Below are positions 34,701 to 45,846 of a DNA stretch of 64,000 nucleotides, piece by piece. Source of the DNA: Azolla caroliniana (lineage: Eukaryota > Polypodiophyta). Position 1 is the first letter of the stretch, and every line of letters begins with the position of its first letter. The notes under the pieces are model-generated. The model was not told the DNA's origin. It saw only the letters and a program-made list of their open reading frames with translations, and did not search any database. The stretch is taken from NCBI GenBank assembly GCA_043228905.1, contig JBHGNT010000001.1, forward strand, positions 34,844,001 through 34,908,000, given 5' to 3'. The position numbers were made by a program, and so were the translations under genes.

Positions 34701-35469
34701 CTAAGCTATCATCAGGATGACTAGGCGGATATTCTCCACTTCGCCAAATTTGCCTATAATAACTCTGTCCACTCATCGACTAAAGTTATGCCATTTTATT
34801 GTTATACAGGTTGTCAACCTCGGTGGTGTGTATTTGAAAACCCAGAGTTACCCACAAATCCTTGCGTAGAGGATCGTTTGGAGCGGTTCCGCAAGATACA
34901 AACAGATTTATCTACTCATCTACAACAAGCTCAACAAACACACAAGGTTTACACGGATCGTCATCGTTTTCCATACAATTTTAACATTGGAGATCGGGTA
35001 TGGCTACTACGACGACACATCAAGACTACTCGCCCATGCGAGAAGTTGGATTATTAGCGATTAGGTCATTTCCATATTATCGAAAAGATTAATGATTTCG
35101 CTTTTCGTCTCGATCTACCCCCGCAACTTCGCATACATCCGGTGTTTTCATAGTTCTCTCCTCGAACCCTATCAAGACAACACCATGCCAGGACGTATTC
35201 CACAACCTCCACCCTCGATCAAACTTGAAGATGGACCTGAGTACGAGGTTGCCACCATCCTCGATTCCAAGATTGTTCGCAATAAGCTCTACTATTTAGT
35301 CGATTAGTTAGGATATAGTCCTAGTGAGCATACTTGGGAACCAATAGAGAATGTGACGAGCGCTCGTGCTCTTCTTGAAGACTTCCATCGTCAATACCTA
35401 GACAAACTGGGTCCTCAATCCAAAACGACTCATGACACTCTTCATTTTAAAGTGGAGGTGGTCTCATGA
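31677..35469 (+). pseudogene. pol: Pol of the older gypsy element, decayed
   Basis: Protease ('ALLDSGANSCFMDRNFA'), reverse transcriptase ('[16 protein letters not shown]', 'YLDDLLVYS' after a stop), RNase H ('QWRHFLEGSSHQVVVFNDHK'), integrase ('LDFITDLPVSKEF', 'NERGPQFVSKFW') and chromodomain ('YEVATILDSKIVRNKLYYLVD') all align with the intact Pol at 16.5-20.2 kb. Many stops and frameshifts disable it. A 208-bp tandem duplication sits in the protease/linker region. The final stop again falls within the first bases of the LTR. Confidence 0.9.
31907..32322 (+). repeat. 208-bp tandem duplication inside the dead pol
   Basis: Units 31907-32114 and 32115-32322 are nearly identical and each encodes 'NIIEELELVNIVLDNLACVV'. 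The intact relative has this segment once, so the duplication is secondary. Confidence 0.92.
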
Positions 35470-35866
35470 TATGGCAAGACTCGAACCCATGACCTTATGT
35501 TTCATGGGTCGAGCTCTTGACCATTACACTATCTATTATAATACGTAAGATATTATTTTTATTTAAGTTTTACTATAGAAAATTAATGTATATTCCAGAT
35601 TTCTCTGGAACATTCTAGAAGCTTCAGGACTACTCCTGAGAATACTATAAAAGGAGGCACAAGGCATTATTTTGAACCAAATCGGTTCAACGCTAGTCTT
35701 AAGCCTCCTAGCCTTCCTTGTATATTCTTCTCACATAATATATCGCTATCATAATCATTTTCTCTCCCTCGATCTCTCTCTCTCTCTCTCTCCTTCTCTC
35801 GTGTGTTCTACACCGTCTATTCCTCTTAGTACTAATTTCTTCTCTGTCTCAATACTATTCCTAACA
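35462..35866 (+). repeat. Right LTR of the older gypsy element
   Basis: Starts TCTCATGATATGG (first bases mutated from a TG start) and ends ..CCTAACA before the target copy GCAAG. TATAAAAGG lies near 35647. The antisense tRNA-like segment is 35470-35530 with an intact B-box-like motif at 35477-35487. Confidence 0.9.
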
Positions 35867-35871
35867 GCAAG

Positions 35872-36754
35872 ATTCATATGAACATGCCATGGATGTCTAT
35901 GTCAATGAGCATACTATGGATGTCTATATTGATCATGGATGAGTTGATAGATCTGGTGGGTTTTAACAACTCATAAACATGAACATACCATTAATATCTA
36001 TATCAATGAGCATGTCATGGATGCATTTACTTATGAGATTAACATGGATTTCTATATCGATGGTGCTTGTAAATAAGGGAACCGGAATCTGCAACTTATG
36101 AACATGAATATATCATGGATGTTGATAAACATGCAATGAAATTTCTGCCCATAATGCATAGATCTAGGGGAACTTGAGTTCACAAATCAAGGGTCATGAA
36201 CCCAAGCTCAGGGCTTGGAGAAAGCAAGGAATATTGAACATCAATGTACAAAAAACTATGTGTGGTTATTGTAAATACACATCAAATTGGCCACGATGAG
36301 AGTACAAGGGAATCGGTTGGTATATCCAACACAACTTTTATATTTCTTATGATTTTATAATACTAGGGCGTATCTTTTTGTCAAAAAAAAACACAAGGGT
36401 GGCGCAATGCCACAAGCTAGTTCTAGAGACCCACTTATTCTAAAGCCCTTGTCCTTGAAATAGTTAAAGAGTGCTACCTTTTCAAATTGAATATGATTTT
36501 GTACAAATCTCTTAGGAAGCTTATACATTAGTTGTTAAATTGAGTATGTGAGTTTGTGTGTTTGCATGGGATCAAATAGAGAGAGGGTTTGTTGCACAAG
36601 GGAATAATGCTCATTTGGAAATTGAATTGGAGCACTACCATAGGAAGGCCAAATGACATATGTTCAATTGCATAATGTTGTTATAAGCATACATATATGC
36701 ATGTATGCATCACATTTATAACTATATCATACAATATATAAGGTACTAATTCTT
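35872..36754. other. Right flank of the gypsy nest
   Basis: The first bases may continue the interrupted PPR tail but soon lose any PPR pattern. At 35872-36070 there are loose repeats of 'catgaacatgccatggatgt' and 'tctatatcaatgagcatg'-like words. The rest is unassigned. Confidence 0.4.
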
Positions 36755-36880
36755 TGGCTACCCATTGTCTTACACAAGACGGGCTTGGTAAGGATTGTCA
36801 CTTCCTTTCCATCTATTTTGATTTTGTGGCTGATATGCCTTTTTAAAACTAATGGAAGGATATGTTGTTTAGAAAAAAAA
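36755..36880 (+). mobile_element. LINE 3'-end fragment, family C
   Basis: Shares 'ccattgtcttac..aagacggg' and the tail 'gctgatatgcc..actaatggaaggata' with the inverted copy at 43291-43632. Ends in an A-run at 36880. Confidence 0.6.
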
Positions 36881-37830
36881 GATACTAATTCTCAGCATTT
36901 ATTGAAGTTTAACAAAAATGTGAGATGTGGGTGGAAGTGAAGAAAAAGATATCCTAATGATGGAGATTCTTAATGTGGAAAAGGGGTATTTGATTCATAA
37001 CTTAAACATATACATCGGCGGATTATGCCTCCAGCATTTGCATTTTATGCCATACAAATAAACAAAATGTTCTTAACAATTTGAGGGATGAAAGAAAGTT
37101 TATAGGGCACTTTGCTTTCTTCTACATTGGTATGAGATTTGACACAATTTCAAATGTCATTCATGCTTAATATGGTGGTAATGCGTGAAATACATACATT
37201 GTTCACCTCTTTTGGGGAAAGAATAGAGTGGAGATATGCTTCACTAAGGTGCCTTTTTCCACCCCCCATTATGGAAGGATCCCAATTTAGATGTGTAAAT
37301 GCAGTTTCTCAAGTAGCTACATGAGGGGTTTTGCTATTCGACATGTTGGTTCTAGCCTTTGGGCACCTTTCCAAAAAAAATTAAAAAATACATACATTGT
37401 TCAGTTGTATAGTGTTTTGTATACATGACATGGTTATAAGATACTAATTATCATCATTGATCGAAGTTTGTCAAAAATGTGAGACATATGAGAGGAAATG
37501 AAGAAAGAGATCTCCTAAGAATCGTAATTTTCAATGTAGACAAGACGTATTTGGTTCACAATATAAGCATATATATATTTATGGCCCAATGGATTATTTC
37601 TCTAACATGTGCATCTTAATTGTAAAACCATTTTATGTCGTACAAAGGAACAAAAGGTTCTAAACAATGGAGCATTTATCACTAATAGGAATATGAGTAG
37701 GTCCAATTTGAGGAATGAAAGAAAGTTAACAACACACTTTATTTTGTTCTACATTGAGATGAAATTTGGCACAATTACAAAGTCATTCATGATTCATACA
37801 ACATTTATGCTTGAAATAGTCCTTATTGAG
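36881..37830. repeat. Diverged direct duplication
   Basis: Sequence at about 36881-37170 is repeated in diverged form at about 37440-37815. Shared landmarks include 'gatactaatt', 'aaaaatgtgag', 'gaggaatgaaagaaagtt' or close variants and 'ttctacattg.tatgaga'. The function of the duplicated segment is unknown. Confidence 0.55.
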
Positions 37831-38689
37831 CTAATCTTGACTCTGAAAGAATCCTTTAATCACCTAAGAGTGACTTTCACGAAGTTTCCTATAAAGCAAT
37901 CCCTTCCAAATGTGTGAATATATTCTAGATAGATTTTATGTCCACTTTCGGAAAGAAATTCTTTGCTATAGGGACCAAATCCAATACGTGTGTAAATAAC
38001 ATCTAGAATGTAATGCATATCCAATACTATAGTGAATTAATGGGTATACTCGCGGTAATTAATAAAGCATATGTTAAACTAAAAAAAAGGTATGAACTAT
38101 GATACTAGCGTTGTTGGTCATGATGTCTCTAAATGATGGAGCATGTGTTCAAGCAAAAGGCAACTTTTGTTTGTCTTACATTAATGAAGGAATATGTAGC
38201 AAATGATTTTACCAATATAACTCTTATTGAATATTAAGGCAATCGAGCGCCATGGAAACGTAAACAAGTTTTGTTTAACTTTTATGGTTACATAAAACAT
38301 TTGTATTTTGCATTAGTTTCAACTCATAAATAGTATTCTATTAATCATGGTAGGTTTTTTTAAGCAACTTGTAACTTGTACATGCACCCCTCCAAGGCCT
38401 TTGAAAATGTCACATAACTTGTAAAAATGTTTTCAAAGAGTTTTGGGACTCAAATGGAAAAAGAACTTCTCAACATGGATATGGAGGAAATATATGCGTT
38501 GTCCATAGACGAGTAACTTCGTAAATTGCCCGTCCAAAACAAAGTGCCATAATCTACTTTGTGTACGTTGAAATGACCATCGTTCATGAGTGATTCAGTT
38601 TGTTTCGAAAAATGGTTTTGGATGGATTCAAACCGGACGAAGTCACATGCATATGCATCCACAACTTATACATTGATGATGGTTCTGTC

Positions 38690-39215
38690 TTGGATGTGTA
38701 GGTGAATTGGACAAAGTAATGGAAGTGGCTAGAAGGATGCCATATGGCCCTCATCTTGTGTGTTTTGAAGTTATGAGCAAAGAGGTATGTTGAGTAAGAC
38801 TACTAGCTAGAAAAGTAGTCTCTTGGACTGCATGGACTTCTGAATATGTTGAGTATGGTTATGTTGAAGAGGTTCGGTATATGGTGAACCAAGAAAGCTC
38901 TAAGCTATTTTGAAAATATGCAACACCAGCACATTTTCTTGTTTGCTGAAAGTTTGTGGCATGATTCGATCTATAAACAAGGGAGGAGACCATTCTTGGT
39001 AATGCGTTCATTTATATATTTTTTGAATGTGGTTTATTTGCAAGGGGAAGGAAGCAAAGCTAAAACTTATTTCAAGAGGATGCAGTGTGATCACTTCTTG
39101 CCAAATACAATCACCTCCATTTGCATATTCAAGGCTTGTTCAAGTACAAGGGCTTTACATAGAGGAAAAACACAGAAAGTGCAAGAGAATTGGTTGTACA
39201 TACTAAAATGAAATT
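38690..39215 (+). pseudogene. Second PPR relic
   Basis: Short PPR-like blocks in changing frames: 'GELDKVMEVARRMPYGPHLV' near 38700-38760, then 'AKTYFKRMQCDHFLPNTITS' followed by 'ICIFKACSSTRALHRGK' near 39056-39170. Stops and frame changes prevent a product. It may derive from the same family as the pseudogene at 22.8-24.4 kb. Confidence 0.6.
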
Positions 39216-39290
39216 AGATTTTGGGATGGATGCAGGAATTGCGCTATAGATTGGCTTCGATAGTTGCACAATCTCTACGGAAAGCATAGT

Positions 39291-39350
39291 GTTGTAGTTG
39301 ATGTGCTTTTTTTTAAACTAATGGAACGATATTTTGTTTTGAAAAAAAAA
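39291..39350 (+). mobile_element. LINE 3'-tail fragment, family C
   Basis: 'gttgtagttgatgtgc', T-run, 'aaactaatggaacgatat', T-rich and A-run, as at 23322 and 36826. It sits just after the PPR relic. Confidence 0.55.
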
Positions 39351-39359
39351 GTGCCATAA

Positions 39360-42300
39360 TCCCAAAATTCCATTAGTTCAATAAATAAATTTGGTTATGA
39401 TATACAAATTCGATGGAAAGGAAACCAAACTAATTCCAAAACCATCATGTGAAAGTCGGTGATCTTTGTATATATCCAAAATAGCGGAAAACAACCAACA
39501 AGAGGAGAGAACTACTAGATCATCCTGCAATTTTTTATTTTATTTTTTGAATAAAGATTCGCCTTAGTATTAATGGAAAGATGCCCAAAGGCTACAAAGA
39601 ACTCATACAATAAAATATTACCCTCATACCCACATCAACCAACATGTTGAGTAGCAAAAGCCCTCATGCATGGTCCTTCCATGACAGGGGTGGAAGAAAC
39701 CATCTTGGTGGAGCATATCTCCACTTTATTTTGTCCCCAAAAGAGGTGAAAACCTCTACCTTTTTCCAAATTTCTCAAAAATGTTGTTGCTTACGTAACA
39801 ACAACCTCAGGCTCACCAGTTATTGCCTCATATTGACCTCTTCGAGTATGTAGGAGCATCAACCATATATCCTTAACTAACTCAACAACGTTTTGTTTGA
39901 CTTTCTGAAATACACATTTACATATTGCCTTCTACAATACCCCAACTACTAAAGAAGATATCATCGAGATCATCCTGATGTCTTCCATCTCAAGATTTGG
40001 AATAGAAATCTAGAGCTTTTGGTAAGCTATTTGTAATAGTATATCCATAATCTATATGTATAACAAAGTGCCATAATTGATATGGTGTATGCGAAATCAT
40101 ATAACTACTATAATTTACAACCAACTAGTAATGGTTATGTGTTTGCATTTTGATTAATGCAACTCAAATAGAAACGAGAAACAATAATTGCACAAGTAAA
40201 ACGTAGATTCTTGTCATAAAATTATCGATCATTTCTACAGACATGCGTCCTAAGATGCACACCTGTATGAGCACTCATATACAGTCACCTTTCATGTTGT
40301 AGAGTTTTGTTGTATCCTTCAAAAAGTTTGAGATTCTTTTGTAACTAGGATTTTTGCCCACTCATTCAACCCATTGATCTCTTACAAAGATCGTGGCAGA
40401 GTCTATTAATGAGGGATTTGCCAAGATTTGTTTTGAAAGTTCATGTACCTTAGTGTGAGATGTAGTCTATAAATATATTAGTTCCATAATGCACTTCAAC
40501 ATTTATTCCATACGTTGACACGTAAATTTCATACAACTGAACTAAGCCTTATAACCTATTAAAAACTACGAAATTTGAGAATGCATCTATTCACAACAAT
40601 ATCTTTCACATTGTGATTTTACAAATATGATTGAGCACAAAAGTGGCAACTTTAGCTTTACTCCTTAGCCATTATAGGAAACATACTTTCATAGATGTTC
40701 CGAATAAATGCACCTTTTTAGTTTGTAATCAATCTGACGGTTTGCACTTTTATATGCACGATATAAGTTTACATGTGTAAGTGTGTACATAAAATATATC
40801 ATTAAGCTCTATATTATAGCCCAACCAGAGAAATTATTACCCACATATGATTCATCATAACTTTATTGATAGGCATACTTACGTTAATACTGTTTAGGAA
40901 CTCTCTATGGGGCATCTTCCATTGTTATAAAGTTAAAGAAAAGATAAAATCATGGGAAATGAGGATCACATCCTTCGACCTTCAAATTCTATATAAGGCA
41001 TGTGTAGTGTATATAGTTGCATTGTTTGTAATAAAATTACATGACCATTGATTGGAAAACACGCAACCAAAGGTGTTGGCTTTTTATATTTAAAATCTTT
41101 AATATGTATAGAAGATTATTTTTTACTGTACTCCAAACCACAAAATTAACCTTAATTTATTTAAATTAAGTAAATTCCTCTGAAGCAATAAATTCCTCTG
41201 AAATATAGTTTGAATTAAATTCCTCTGAAGCAATAAGAGAGTGTGCAAGCTTGAACAAATGTTATTTGGATTCTTAGTCGATATATCACTTAGCAACTAG
41301 TTCATTTCTTTTTTATCAATTACAATGCCACATTGATGTATAGCAAAATATACATTGGGTGGTGCAATATCATGCATAAAATTTGAAAATAACCTATCAT
41401 TTCCATTTACAATTGTTTTGAAAAATGTTTTACATGATCCATTAGGAGTTCCCAATCCCGTAGTCACCAAAATCCTTTTCCACAAAGATTTGTGCCATTT
41501 TTTGATAATGTAAATGATAGGCAAGTGGTTAGGAAAGTGAATTGTGTTATTTTGTGTGTTGATCTAGGTTTGCATTTTGTCCATATCCAAGGACATGGAG
41601 TTTTTGTTCAATATAAGATGAATCATATTCTAAGATGGCCAAAACTTCCTTCAAGGTAATGGTAGTTCAATGGCAATTATTCTCACAATCCAAAGTTTGT
41701 ACATGCGAACAATGTGCCACACCATATGTATTGAAGTCTCGTATAATTTTATAGTGGTTGGGGAATTGTGCACTTTCTACAAGGTTTGTCCAAACTCAAC
41801 ACGAATAGACACTTGCTATGAAATTCCCACAACACTACATTATTTTCTAGGACTCCATTTTGGTGAGTGATTTGGTCTCATTCCAAAAGTTGCTACCTAG
41901 TACATTTGATTTCTATAATGAGTAAGGTTTCGGGATTATGGACGATATGGATATCATACAACTACACGATTCCCCATCAACCCATTTTCCATGAAATGGT
42001 TTCTCCCAACACTCTTTGAAGCAATCAATGTATGATGGTTTTTGTTGCATGATATTTATATTTAGCAATTTTAGACATCTTTCAATGCGTTTGAGCACAC
42101 TTTGTAAAGTAGTATTTTTTGTGGGTTTTCACCTCGTCTCCACGTTTCCACCATTAATATAAAGCATTGCATAAAAAAGTGGAAGTAATTTCTCAAAATT
42201 AGATGTTTAAATATATTTATGGATGAGGGGTTGTTGAAGGATTGTCCCCACCCATACCTTGAGATGTTATTTGTCTATAACTCTCATATTTATTCATTAA

Positions 42301-43290
42301 TTCACATAAATGTTAAAAAGCTCATGTGGCCTAACTATTTATGCTAGATCCCAATGCTTGGTACCAAGCAAAGTAGTTTGGATTGGATATGTTTGATTAA
42401 GGTTCAATAATCTTATTGCCATAACTATTGTGTCCATCTCGATTCTCAAGTCATGGTCTTAACTATCTAACACATTTCTGAATCGTACTTTGTTGGACCC
42501 CTGATCTTGTGCTAGAACTAATTTCTTTAGATTTGAAGCTAGAGGTCCAAACCATTATTATAGGCTTCTGTTACTAGTGTAGAAAGTTTGTAGAAGTTTC
42601 CATTTCTCACAACACACTTGGCTATTGTCATTGCTTATTTTAAAGTTGAATGTACCAAAGCAAGTTCATGATTTACCAAAGCTAGTTGTGCTTCAGGCTT
42701 ACACTCCAACACCACCTCAACCTCACAATATTATTATCTTCTTATGTCCAATGATGTTCATCAACGTAAGTTGCTTCCCTCCACCTTATTATGTAACGAT
42801 GATGACTACCAAGTGTCGTGATACGTGTGTTTGGAGTTAGCAATTAAGTGTGAGAAACACATGCTTGTTGGAGAGTATGCCATATCTTCATGAAACAATA
42901 ATCGTGTTAATATTAAAAAATTTATACCATGACAAATGTCATTCTCGAACCATTTGACGCCCATTTTGGATGAACTTCCTCAAATTATTTGAATATTAGA
43001 TTCCCATGTGAACCCTAAAACTATTTACATCTATGTACATACTTTAGGTATAGATAGCTAATGTGAAGACAAAGGCTTTTCAAACTACACCAGAATACAT
43101 TCGTTCTACTATATGTTAATCATTCCATTCCTCTCCAAATATATCTTTGTTATCTTAATGTACTTGGTTTTGGTATCTTCATAAATAAGTAAAAAATGCC
43201 AAATAATTGTATGCTTTTATAACCTCACTTGATTGGTTGTGTTCATCTTCTCTTCACAAATATATACATAAAAAAACCATAGTTGGTAAT
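39360..43290. other. Unassigned intergenic sequence
   Basis: No gene, RNA or convincing mobile element was recognised. Open frames near 41297-41524 and 41913-42098 on the minus strand have ordinary-looking residue composition but match no family I can name, and they are not linked by convincing splice sites. Confidence 0.4.
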
Positions 43291-43632
43291 CTTCTTCTTC
43301 TTCTTCTTCTTCTTTTTTCAAAACAGAATATCCTTTCATTAGTCTTAGAAAAGGCATATCACCTACAACCATAGTATGAACCATACGTGCATTCGTATTC
43401 AAGAATGTTTCAATCATTCGAGTATGGTAAACAACCTCGAAGTATGGTAAATACCATACTTTTGTATTCATTATTTATTATAAGGTAAATTTTTTTAAGG
43501 TAAGAAAGTTAAGGTAAAAAGCGTATAAAAAAAGCATACGCATTCGTATGAAAAAGAATGTTTGCCAATGCATACTATGAAGCGGCTATCCTTCCCAAAC
43601 CCGTCTTATGTAAGACAATGGCTAGCCATGGA
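43291..43632 (-). mobile_element. LINE 3'-end fragment, family C, inverted
   Basis: On the minus strand this reads 'ccattgtcttacataagacggg' (split across 43586-43632) through to 'ggtgatatgcc..actaatgaaaggata' and an A/GAA-rich tail. It matches the plus-strand fragment at 36755-36880, but the middle is longer and carries 'accatact'-type repeats. Confidence 0.5.
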
Positions 43633-45400
43633 TCCTTCGTTTAAATGAGCTAAGGAAACAATTCTATATACATCCAAAGTAGAAGAAAACAAACAACAAA
43701 TGGTGAGAAAACTTCCAAATTATCTTGCAACCTATCAATCGAAGGATTGGAATGCAACTCTAAAGCTTTCGAAAAGTTATGAACATCGTGTTCTATAAAG
43801 ACCAAAACTTCTGAAAAGTTATGAATATAGTTTGTAATCTTCTTGGTTTATATATTTGTGAACAAGCAAGAGTGGTTCATATATTTCTTGAGCTTAAACT
43901 ACGGTCATATGCCATTGTTTTATTAGATGAGCCCAAGAAATGCAAGCCCTTACCGTCTTTGTCAAACAATATTTACCAATTGATAGCATCTCATCTTGAA
44001 AGCCTCCAACATATCCCATTCAATACACTTATTTCTACATTGACATTTAGATGTTTAACAACCCATCACATTTTGTGAAAACACCTTTTATGCATCAAAA
44101 TGAACATTAGTGATTTATTTTGCATGTATGCGCCACACAAGTAATGATTTCCAGATCAATAACAATTTACCTTTGAAAACGACAAATGACAAAAATAGTC
44201 AATAAGTATGCTAGCTACCATCCATAATTTTGTGAACCCTAGTACGTGTAAATATGCTTCATGCTTATAGGAAATATAAACACGCCTAGTACACATCAAG
44301 CATATTTACACTCACAATGGTTCGAAATTTCATTCCAATCGTAATATTGCACATGAATTTTCAAAACTTGTTACAAGTTTTAAGTGATTAAGGCAATCCT
44401 TATATATCAAGCCTATAAAGGATATCTTTAAATCAAACCCCAATTAAGTTACTTTAAATTTGGATTCATATCAAATTTGTTGGTTTCAAGAAAAACCTCA
44501 TAGATTCTTTGAGATCGATTTCTATAAAGAACAGAAATCACAATCCTTGTATAATCTCTCTATTCAAAAAGAATAAATGCCATCATGTTCGAATTCTAGG
44601 AATCCACACTCTAAGTGTAATTTTACAAATGATTAAAGAATGTTTATGCCTTCTCCCAAATGATAAAGAGAGCCAATAGTTACAAAACATAGACATTAAA
44701 AAGAGTATCCAAGCAAAGTAAGATTTATTACTAGTACTTTTAGTAACAGACAACATGTGTTGGTTAACTTGGGAGTTGCTAACTTGTCATCCAAAATTAC
44801 TTAGCTCTCATATGACGTGGGCTCCATAATCTCTTCAAAAGGGTATACATATCATAGAAAGCCGTAAGAATATAATAAAATCAAGTGTTTTTGTATTGAG
44901 CATGGGTGGAAATAAGAACCCTAGAATGTGCAGAAAGGATACAAGGATAGAAAGAAAGAAATGTGCATAAAGTCCAACTAGAAGATATTTAAGAATCACG
45001 AAAGAAGACAAGGAGCGAAAAAGAAATAGAGGTAGGGCTTGACAACATTTTGTCACTATCATAATCTTTAGGTAATATTGCTTTAGGGGGGGGGGGTCCT
45101 AGACAATAAATTGTGGTGGTGAATGATTGAGAAATCACTGTATGTGAAAAGTTAGAGAATGCATGAATGATGGCTATGCCTTTTGTCTCGTCACTTGGCC
45201 CTTATCATGATTCGGATGTAAGTGAGGGTTGACTTGATTTAGATTAGCTCTAACATACATTCCCAAAGAGGGACATATTTATATGCAAAAGGAAATGTCC
45301 GGGATCCTCACACAATTGTTGAGAATAAAATCTCTCTTTGTATGTCACAATGAGTGCAAGACAACTTGGAAAGGGTAACAAGATGGAAGTGATTGTGTGT
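43633..45400. other. Unassigned sequence upstream of the P450 gene
   Basis: No gene was recognised. A poly-G run lies near 45087. The right part would include the distal promoter of the P450 gene. Confidence 0.4.
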
Positions 45401-45409
45401 TTACACGCC

Positions 45410-45417
45410 TATAAATA
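45410..45417 (+). promoter_or_regulatory. Candidate TATA box of the CYP88-like gene
   Basis: TATAAATA, 430 bases upstream of the ATG. The leader after it is purine-rich and includes the 124-bp tandem duplication. A second TATAAAAA lies at about 45835, but only a dozen bases before the ATG, too close to be the core promoter. Confidence 0.4.
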
Positions 45418-45489
45418 CATGGGAGGTGTAACATTCAAAATGACAAAAATCATCTTCTCCTCAAAGAGAGAGCTAGAGTCATTTTGAAG

Positions 45490-45737
45490 TTTTATGAAAG
45501 GAGATTGAGTATCTTAGAGAGAGACAAAGACAAAGAGAGGAAGGGAGGGATTGAAGAGTCACAAGAAACAAGGAGTTGAGTTTTTTCCAAGAGGAGTTGC
45601 AACAAAGAAGACGTTTTATGAAAGGAGATTGAGTATCTTAGAGAGAGACAGAGACAAAGAGAGGAAGGGAGGGATTGAAGATTCACAAGAAACAAGGAAT
45701 TGAGTTTTTTCCAAGAGGAGTTGCAACAAAGACGACG
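45490..45737 (+). repeat. 124-bp tandem duplication in the P450 leader
   Basis: Units 45490-45613 and 45614-45737 differ at only a few bases. Both contain GA-rich 'gagagagacaaagacaaaga'-like sequence. The second unit ends about 110 bases before the start codon. Confidence 0.93.
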
Positions 45738-45846
45738 TTAGGTTTTTGGAAGTATATGAAAGAAGAGTGTCAAGCTATAAGGTTTCAAATATAAGGGTAT
45801 CTTTGTGCCTTAAAAAGTAGATAGGCATACAACTATAAAAAGAAGA

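Larger units (their letters stand above)
24395..35866 (+). mobile_element. Older Ty3/gypsy chromovirus, split by copia
   Basis: A relative of the element at 15-20.7 kb with the same order (Gag, protease, RT, RNase H, integrase, chromodomain) but many stops and frameshifts. LTRs are 24395-24880 and 35462-35866. The 5-bp target duplication GCAAG is at 24390-24394 and 35867-35871. The LTRs differ at many sites and by a long CA microsatellite in the left one, so the insertion is clearly older than its neighbours. A copia element (25824-31324) was inserted later inside gag. Before the right LTR there is a purine-rich tract ('aaagtggaggtgg'). Confidence 0.92.

Noticed and set aside
41297-42098. Two minus-strand frames that might be exons of one gene
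   Set aside because: No family resemblance, no convincing splice sites and stops between them.
45835-45842. TATAAAAA just before the P450 ATG as core promoter
   Set aside because: It lies about 12 bases from the start codon, so transcription from it would miss the ATG.
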